From positions 1 to 41,212 of the forward strand of contig JAHIEN010000005.1 in assembly GCA_018901615.1 (NCBI GenBank): 41,212 bases of DNA, in the 5' to 3' direction. The position numbers and the translations under genes were made by a program. Positions 33,301 to 38,596 of the stretch are shown one piece after another. Source of the DNA: Candidatus Omnitrophota bacterium (lineage in GTDB: Bacteria; Omnitrophota; Gorgyraeia; Gorgyraeales; Gorgyraeaceae). The stretch's first letter is position 1. Every line of letters begins with the position of its first letter. A model generated the notes under the pieces. The model ran no database searches, was not told the DNA's origin, and was given only the letters and a program-made list of their open reading frames with translations.

Positions 33301-33889
33301 CTGAAGAGGCGTGTAATCTGCCTTCGTCCACAGATACCAATATCTCTCTTTCGATGCCGCCCGAGATATCGCAGGAAGCTACGCCTTCTACCTTTTCCAG
33401 CTCGTCCTTTATAAACTTTCTTGAAAGCCTGAGGAGTTCCGAAGGAGATTTATCACCTATTATACTAAGCGTAATAACAGGCAGCTCAAATGGGTTGAAT
33501 TTCATTACAATAGGGTCACTTGACCCTAAAGGAAGCCTCTCTTTCACAAGATCTATTTTTTCTCTGACTCCCAATGAGGCAAAATCCATACTGGCGCCCC
33601 ACCTGAACTCAGCGGTGACTATTGAAATCCCCTCTTTAGAGATAGAGCTTACGCGCTTCAGATTACTTACTGTTCCGACTGCCTCTTCTATTATCTTTGT
33701 TATTAGGCTCTCTACCTCTTCGGGAGCGGCATTTTCATATGTCGTGACTATTGTGAGCTGGGGATAGGAAATGGAGGGAAAAAGTTCTCGAGGAAGACGC
33801 GTCAGGGAAATGACCCCTAATATCAATACCCCTATAAAGAACATGGATGTTGTAACAGGCCGATTTACTGAAAACTCTGGAAGCCTCAT
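30335..33889 (-). CDS. RND efflux permease with C-terminal winged-helix DNA-binding domain
   Basis: 1184 residues. Residues 1 to about 1048 are a complete RND permease (MRLPEFSVNRPVTTSMFFIG; TM4 GLALGIGMLVDNAIVVIENI; late TM GVIILGGIVVNNGIILIDSI). A Pro/Lys/Glu-rich linker follows (about 1049-1115), then a winged helix at about 1118-1184. That domain reads LNKRQGQLLEHLRSAKKITR, KEYAQLYKVSIPTAARDLKE, LLDKDILIANG and ends GRWYELKK, close to DeoR/Fic-associated wHTH domains. RND C-termini face the cytoplasm, so the domain could touch DNA. The fusion is continuous, with no frameshift or internal start needed. It is the first permease gene after the membrane-fusion protein. Confidence 0.93.
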   Translation of the reverse strand: MRLPEFSVNRPVTTSMFFIGVLILGVISLTRLPRELFPSISYPQLTIVTTYENAAPEEVESLITKIIEEAVGTVSNLKRVSSISKEGISIVTAEFRWGASMDFASLGVREKIDLVKERLPLGSSDPIVMKFNPFELPVITLSIIGDKSPSELLRLSRKFIKDELEKVEGVASCDISGGIEREILVSVDEGRLHASSVSITKVVDALKSSNLNYPAGTIEEHFYEYLIRTMGEFKIVSDIRETVVGKDKAEENAMSDRPRDEQEKKEPYLIFLKDIAEIKDTFQDKTSISRYNGQENISVSVQKQAGVNTMRVAQNVRDKLDEIKRDLPEGLDVNIVYDQSIFIKKSIRGVMDAAVQGGVLAFLVLFVFLRNIKAALIVAFSMPISIMVAFSLMYFNGITLNMLSLGGLALGIGMLVDNAIVVIENIYNHFRMKEDIKEASKAGASEMSGAIFSSTLTTVAVFLPMIFVVGVAGQLFKELAFTVTFSLLASLVIALSLIPRLVSIKTGKRNKAQALRQNKKFTFGLEPVYARFIPVILRFKWIFLIVILSIFVLSAGLFFFIDKEFMPKVDQREFIMKLTMSSGTKLNITNNFVKKIERVLFDTEEIKGVAVNIGSSKKKDFARGLETMGSHQAQIIVTLKGGRQWSSTSRVIERLKDRLSKLNLGGLEIEYILQESVFKTALQGSAPIVIEIKGKDLSRIEKVMEYINEELLNIDGIYGIRTSLTQPAPETKVNILKDRAALYNLSAVVIAQAAHTAIKGVVATKFKEEGREIDIRVRLRKEDRANLSQVRNILVYSPLDIQVPLSEVAYITQGVGPSEIRRLDQQRVILVTANIADRSLDKVITDVEAMLERIEEEKISQPDLKDMEKDITLALSGENQQMKESFKSLRFAFLLSILLVYMIMAAQFESLWQPFIIMFTVPLSLIGVFAALFLTHTPISVVVILGVIILGGIVVNNGIILIDSINSLRSQGVNLMEAVIEAGKTRLRPILMTTMTTVLGLLPLAMGIAEGSELQSPMAITVMGGLVVSTILTLFVIPCIYMIAAGIIAPKAALEPVSMPVPAAQPVFTPPLTPRAERPSVIQLPDKPEPRPETKKSEEKPAAVILLPEKKPEAPPLKLNKRQGQLLEHLRSAKKITRKEYAQLYKVSIPTAARDLKELLDKDILIANGPLGPGRWYELKKEVV

Positions 33890-33941
33890 AGAGATTTATA
33901 TCCACAGATCAAGTTAAAATTTGAGTTTAAGGTTTATGGAT

Positions 33942-35150
33942 CTATTTACTGACTTCAACCGCGCTTTCCTGCACCTCTATAATCTTAACAGACATTCCAT
34001 CTTTTAATTCCTGCGGGGTGTCGATAACTACTATATCGCCTTCATAGACGCCGGAGGATAACACAGTAAAATCTGTAGTCACATAAACTACCTGAGCTGT
34101 CCTGGAAGAAACTGTATTGTCTTCATTGACAATAAAAATTTTATATCCTTCGTCTGTCTTATTGAGACTTATGCTGGGCACAACTAGCGCATCTTGAAAC
34201 TCAGCTACTGTAATCCTGGCCCTGGCAAACATACCGGGTAACAATAAGGCATCTGGATTTTCTATCCCCACTCTAACTGTAAGAGTTCTGGACTTTCCTT
34301 CTATAAGAGGAAATATATTATCTACTGTCCCGGCAAAGTCCGCGCCAGGATATGAATCCACCTTAACCTTTGCTTCCTGGCCAAGCGTTATCTTGTCTAT
34401 ATCTCTTTCCACAATACCAAGTTCCACAAATATGCACGCGATATCATAAAGAGTAGCTATTTTATTATTCGGCGTAACTAATTCTCCTGCCTCAGCATCC
34501 TTCGAACCTAAGACACCTTCACGGGGCGCGTATAGATCTGTTTTTTTAAACTCTGACTCTGATGATTTAAGCTCCACCTTGGCTGATTCAGCCTGCGATC
34601 TAGCTGATTTTACCTCCAGCTCCGCCTCTTCTAGTTTTGCTTTTATAATGCCTCCTATATCATAAAGCCTCTTATGTATCTCAAGCTTCTTTTCTGCGGC
34701 AAGGGTCTGCACCCTTGCTGTTTCTAATTTGCTTTTTGAGTAATCGATTTTCAACTGAGCATCTTTTTTATTAAGGCTGGCTATTAAATCTCCTTTGTAG
34801 ATAATATCCCCTTCTCTAAAATAAATAGACTCTATAATTCCATTGATTTCAAACTTTAAATCTATTTCGAGTTCACCTTTTACTGTACCCATTACATTTA
34901 GCTCATCTTTAAAATCTACAGGGGCTATTTTGAAACACCTGGCCGGTATGGCTTCGCTCTCTGGCTTAGCGCCCTGGGATGAGAACGCGCCTAATTGCGC
35001 CTCTTCTGTTGTAAAAATACCTTCTTGTGTTTTTGCCTTACTGGTTAATCTTTCGGTTTTTTTCTTAAACAGGGTAACGCCCCATACAAGTAAAAAACCC
35101 ACCACCCACAAGAGAATAAAGCCTATAAGCAGGTTCTTTGATTTTTTCAT
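33942..35150 (-). CDS. RND membrane-fusion (periplasmic adaptor) protein
   Basis: 402 residues with an N-terminal membrane anchor (about 7-27) and no lipobox. The adaptor fold follows: a half lipoyl motif (GIIESIYFREGDIIYKGDLI) with a GDxxKGxLIASL turn, an alpha-helical hairpin (about 150-215), the returning lipoyl half (LYAPREGVLGSKDAEAGELV), a beta-barrel (VELGIVERDIDKI ... AKVKVDSYPG) and a membrane-proximal domain. It links the inner-membrane permeases to the outer-membrane channel. GAGGAG overlaps the end of the upstream channel gene. The spacing to both neighbours is short. Confidence 0.94.
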   Translation of the reverse strand: MKKSKNLLIGFILLWVVGFLLVWGVTLFKKKTERLTSKAKTQEGIFTTEEAQLGAFSSQGAKPESEAIPARCFKIAPVDFKDELNVMGTVKGELEIDLKFEINGIIESIYFREGDIIYKGDLIASLNKKDAQLKIDYSKSKLETARVQTLAAEKKLEIHKRLYDIGGIIKAKLEEAELEVKSARSQAESAKVELKSSESEFKKTDLYAPREGVLGSKDAEAGELVTPNNKIATLYDIACIFVELGIVERDIDKITLGQEAKVKVDSYPGADFAGTVDNIFPLIEGKSRTLTVRVGIENPDALLLPGMFARARITVAEFQDALVVPSISLNKTDEGYKIFIVNEDNTVSSRTAQVVYVTTDFTVLSSGVYEGDIVVIDTPQELKDGMSVKIIEVQESAVEVSK

Positions 35151-35169
35151 GATTTTCAGGGTTATCTCC

Positions 35170-36987
35170 TCATTTCACGTTAGCTAACATAAAACCTTTA
35201 TTGTCCAGGAATAACGCGTAACCTGTAGCCTTGTTTAATTTAGCCAAGGCCTGATACAAACTGCCGATCGACTCTATGTAAAATGATTTTTCATCAAAAA
35301 GACTCATGTGAGCCTCTATAAGTTCTGAAGCCGGTATTTCGTTTAATTCTGCGCGCGCCTCTGCAATCTTGAGTTCTTCTTCCTTGTATTTAATCTTATT
35401 CTTATTCGCGCTAACCTGCGCCAGGCCTTTTTTGTAACTTAAATAAGATTCTTTTACCTCTTTAATAACGAGGTTCCTGGTTTTCTGCAAATCTTCTTTG
35501 GCCTTTTTGAATCCGATCTCTGCGGTTTTCCGATCAGAAAATAACTGGATACCATCAAGGAGACCTAATTCTACAGCCTTGCTTATCGCTGATGTCCTTG
35601 ACGACTGGCCATGCTTTTCGCTGGTCTCTTCTTTTGTATAAGAAGTGGAAAGCGTGTTTCCCCCGAGCGGCTTGGAGACCTTGAAACCAATAAACCAATC
35701 TTTATCCATGTACAGCGTCTCGGTCTCATAAGCCCCGCCTGACTTTCCATAAGAACCAGTGAGATCAACCTTTAGCTGGTCCTTGCTTGCTGCGATCTTC
35801 TCTTCATATTCATTAAATTCCACAATATATTCCTTGGCCTTCAAATCAGGCCTGTTCTTAAAAGCCATGTCCATGTAATCTTCAAGCTCAAGGTCTAAAT
35901 ACACAGGTTTCAATTCCGTGAGATCGATGTCTGTATCTATAACAGAATCTAATTTATCAGGGTCTTCAATACCCATTGCCTGCGCCAAGGTCAGCTTGGC
36001 CATATCCGTATCGTTCTTACTTGAAATCGATTGAGAATTGATCTGTTTAATCTGGGATTCAACCTTCAAAAATTCGGATCTGATAGTCAACTCCATATCA
36101 AATCTCTTTTTAGCTATATCGAAGATCTTGTGTGTCTGCATCAAAAGGGCCTTCTGCGCTTCAAAATTAATCCTGCTTATCAGGTATGAATAAAATGCCG
36201 CCTCTACTTCTATCCTTAATTCTTGAAGAACTTTGTCGTAGCTATGTCTTGACGCCTTTACATTGCTAATAGCTTGTTCAACAGCGTATTTAAGTCTCCA
36301 GCCATAATACAGCGGGTATTCAAATTTAAGTTTGTATTCCTTATCGGTGAAATCCTGGGACGAAGCAGTAGTCTGGCCTACGGTCTCCATGTAATTTAAA
36401 CTTGATTTTGGGAAAAGCGCCCGCCTTGCTTCTCTGAGCTTAAGCCTTGCTAATTCTACCTCTCCTGTTGCTATTTTTGCAGCCATCTGATTTTCTAATG
36501 CAATATCAACCGCGTCATCCATGCTATACAAATCTAATTTTTTATCTTCGATTTTATTGTCCTCGCCCCTGGAAATCCTGGTCCTCTTCCTTGGTGTCAG
36601 CTCCTGTGCCACTGAATAAAATATCACCGGCACCTCTATCCATAGATCCTCTTCTCCTAAGGTCTCTGGAAAAGGTTGAAACCTGTTGTATTTCAAAACT
36701 GCATCCAGGCACAGGCTATCAAGTTCTTGGCTCCCTGATGATTTTGATACATATACATTTTTCAACTCGCCCCATGGAGAAAGAAATAGTTTTAATCTTA
36801 CTTTTCCACTAGAGTCACGCAAAATAGATTCACTAGGCTGTATAATATTTGTATAGATATCTCTTGATATATCTAGAATGTAACCAGTAATAATCTCTGA
36901 AGGGCTGGCATAAGAAAATGATACGGTTTGAAAAAATGCCATAACTATAATAAATAAAACAAGATGTAATAATATAATTTGCTTCAT
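35170..36987 (-). CDS. TolC-type outer-membrane factor with N-terminal TonB-C-like domain
   Basis: 605 residues from the ATG at 36987, ten bases after AGGGGG; a GTG at 37023 would include that site and lies at the promoter. Residues 1-27 are a signal peptide (SFSYA). Residues about 45-125 match the C-terminal domain of TonB: GKVRLKLFLSPWGELKNVYV, SKSSGSQELDSLCLDAVLKY and a closing IEVPVIF strand. Residues about 145-600 are the outer-membrane efflux protein family with two alpha-helical repeats (MDDAVDIALENQ, YMDMAFKNRPDLKAKEY). The channel half is standard; the TonB-like head is not. It is the first gene of the efflux operon. Confidence 0.92.
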   Translation of the reverse strand: MKQIILLHLVLFIIVMAFFQTVSFSYASPSEIITGYILDISRDIYTNIIQPSESILRDSSGKVRLKLFLSPWGELKNVYVSKSSGSQELDSLCLDAVLKYNRFQPFPETLGEEDLWIEVPVIFYSVAQELTPRKRTRISRGEDNKIEDKKLDLYSMDDAVDIALENQMAAKIATGEVELARLKLREARRALFPKSSLNYMETVGQTTASSQDFTDKEYKLKFEYPLYYGWRLKYAVEQAISNVKASRHSYDKVLQELRIEVEAAFYSYLISRINFEAQKALLMQTHKIFDIAKKRFDMELTIRSEFLKVESQIKQINSQSISSKNDTDMAKLTLAQAMGIEDPDKLDSVIDTDIDLTELKPVYLDLELEDYMDMAFKNRPDLKAKEYIVEFNEYEEKIAASKDQLKVDLTGSYGKSGGAYETETLYMDKDWFIGFKVSKPLGGNTLSTSYTKEETSEKHGQSSRTSAISKAVELGLLDGIQLFSDRKTAEIGFKKAKEDLQKTRNLVIKEVKESYLSYKKGLAQVSANKNKIKYKEEELKIAEARAELNEIPASELIEAHMSLFDEKSFYIESIGSLYQALAKLNKATGYALFLDNKGFMLANVK

Positions 36988-37013
36988 ATATGATTTCCCC
37001 CTAGTAAGGAAGA

Positions 37014-37042
37014 AGTATATCACACGATTACTATTTTGTCAA
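37014..37042 (-). promoter_or_regulatory. Near-consensus promoter of the efflux operon
   Basis: TTGACA (37042-37037), a 17-base spacer and TATACT (37019-37014). The transcript would start near 37007, 20 bases before the outer-membrane factor ATG, leaving just room for AGGGGG. Such a strong core promoter usually implies repression. Confidence 0.8.
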
Positions 37043-37061
37043 TATTAGGGGTCAGAAAATC

Positions 37062-37150
37062 TTGATATGGTTTTGATGCAGGATGATATGCTTATAGTGG
37101 TTTTTATTTATTTCTCAATGTAATATTGATACGGTCTTGATATGGTTTTG
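37062..37150. promoter_or_regulatory. Three TTGATAYGG motifs upstream of the efflux promoter
   Basis: TTGATATGG at 37062-37070 and 37137-37145, TTGATACGG at 37126-37134. The first and last are part of an identical 16-base direct repeat (TCTTGATATGGTTTTG), 75 bases apart. The second and third are 11 bases apart, one helical turn. They lie between the ROK regulator stop and the -35 box, with the nearest 20 bases upstream of it. This suggests an operator array for a looping or multi-site regulator. Confidence 0.6.
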
Positions 37151-37193
37151 CTTTCTAAGAAGCTCAACACGAAAGTTGCTGAGCGAAGTAGGC

Positions 37194-38435
37194 TTATACC
37201 CTTATAAAAACATGCCGTATCACTACGCTTGCAGCGCCCAATGCAACAGCATCTTTCCCAAGCTGTGCGGGTATGATCTTTACTATATTAGCAGGCTCTT
37301 CAAATGCCCATTTTCTTACAGTCCGCCTTAGAGGTTCAAGGAATAGGCTGCCAGCCTTTTCAGTGCCTCCGCCTATTATAACAATCTCAGGATTAAACAG
37401 ATTTACGAGATACGCTACCCGCACGCCAAGATTAACAGCAGCATCTTCTAATAGCTCTATCGCAAGCGTATCACCGGACTTGGCCGCGTTTATGATATTG
37501 TCTACTGTCATCTTATCCATTTTATTTCCGCAGATCTGCGGTATAGTGGACTCTACGCCTTCTTCTTTTATGAGTTTCTGAGCCCTGCTTATCAGGCCCA
37601 GATCAAGGCCCATAGGCAATAATAGCGAGAGATTTTTTGACATCTTCAGGTAATCACCGTTCCTTGGATCATTGATACGGATCTCCCCTGCTGAGCCGCT
37701 CGCCCCGCAATATAGCCCGCCTTTTATTATGATACCAGAACCCACATCAGAATACATATAGATAACATCTTCAATATCCATGGGAAGTACGTGCATCTTT
37801 TCGCCAAAAGCCGCGAATGTGGCGTCGTTCCCTAGAAAAGAAGGTATCCCAAACCTTTCCTCTATCATACCTTTTATGGATACATAGCTTGTGCGTATCC
37901 CATTTTTAGTAGAATCTCTTACAGTGCCAAGGTTTTCGTCTATGACGCCTCCTATGCCTATGCCAACGCCTTTGACCTTCTCTTTCGCAATACCTTTTTT
38001 ACTCATCAGCTCTTCTATCATATCAAGGGATTGTTCGATAATCCTGTCCATGGAGTCTTTTGCTCTTAACTTGTTTGTCTTTGATATGACCTTGCCCGAA
38101 AGATCTATGACCACGCCTGTCATAACAGCGCCTTCAGAGCCCATGTGGCCCAGATCAAGGCCTATGGCATAACCATACTCTTCATTCAATTTGACCAGGG
38201 TCGGCTTCCTTCCTCCGGAAGAAGCCTCCATGCCGCTTTCTATGACCAATTTCTCGATTATATAGGTATTGATATAGTTTGATACGGTTACTATGTTCAG
38301 GTCTGTCACCTTGGAGATATCAGCTCTCGTGATAGGCCCGTTTCTGCGTATATACTCTAATATTGAGAAATTTTTCTTCTCATGGTCTGAAAGCAAACTA
38401 TCTTCTAACACCCGATTTCTTTTGGTAATTGGCAT
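37194..38435 (-). CDS. ROK-family (NagC/XylR-type) transcriptional regulator
   Basis: 413 residues. The N-terminal wHTH spans about 20-85 (ILEYIRRNGPITRADISKVT, VSNYINTYIIEKLVI). The ROK sugar-kinase-like domain has IGLDLGHMG, GVGIGIGGVID, LGNDATFAAFGEKM and YSDVGSGIIIKGG. The usual zinc motif (CxCGxxGCxE) is absent: the segment reads CGASGSAGEIRINDPRNGDY with no cysteine cluster. AAGGAGG lies upstream of the ATG. ROK regulators bind sugars or derivatives and release DNA. This one is directly upstream of the efflux operon and is the likely binder of the TTGATAYGG sites. The ligand is unknown. Confidence 0.9.
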   Translation of the reverse strand: MPITKRNRVLEDSLLSDHEKKNFSILEYIRRNGPITRADISKVTDLNIVTVSNYINTYIIEKLVIESGMEASSGGRKPTLVKLNEEYGYAIGLDLGHMGSEGAVMTGVVIDLSGKVISKTNKLRAKDSMDRIIEQSLDMIEELMSKKGIAKEKVKGVGIGIGGVIDENLGTVRDSTKNGIRTSYVSIKGMIEERFGIPSFLGNDATFAAFGEKMHVLPMDIEDVIYMYSDVGSGIIIKGGLYCGASGSAGEIRINDPRNGDYLKMSKNLSLLLPMGLDLGLISRAQKLIKEEGVESTIPQICGNKMDKMTVDNIINAAKSGDTLAIELLEDAAVNLGVRVAYLVNLFNPEIVIIGGGTEKAGSLFLEPLRRTVRKWAFEEPANIVKIIPAQLGKDAVALGAASVVIRHVFIRV

Positions 38436-38442
38436 ATATCCC

Positions 38443-38571
38443 TCCTTTTAATGAGCAGGCGACTTATGGAGCGCAGCGACATAAGTCGTAGGCTGAAAGC
38501 CGTCTGCGAATTAACCCCGAGTAACCAGAGCTCTGTATATTTAGTTACGAGGGGTAATGTTCCTTTTAATG
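38443..38571. repeat. Structured spacer flanked by 11-base direct repeats
   Basis: TCCTTTTAATG occurs at 38443-38453 and 38561-38571. Between them are three hairpins: CGACTTATG/CATAAGTCG (38460-38488, 9 pairs, 11-base loop), GGCT-GAA-AGCC (38491-38501), and CCCCGAGTAAC/GTTACGAGGGG with two mismatches (about 38515-38556) around an AGAGCTCT core. It lies between the barrel protein stop and the ROK start. One direct repeat overlaps the ROK ribosome site. It could be a small palindromic (REP- or MITE-like) element or a structured leader. Confidence 0.55.
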
Positions 38572-38596
38572 TACACTCCAAACCCGCATTGCACAC

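Noticed and set aside
37162..37184. Terminator after the ROK gene (GCTCA...TGAGC)
   Set aside because: The stem needs a bulge and is followed by a mixed sequence, not a T-run.
38405..38596. Short minus-strand frame over the spacer before the ROK gene
   Set aside because: It overlaps the ROK start and the hairpins, has no ribosome site, and its product is a translation of the palindromes.
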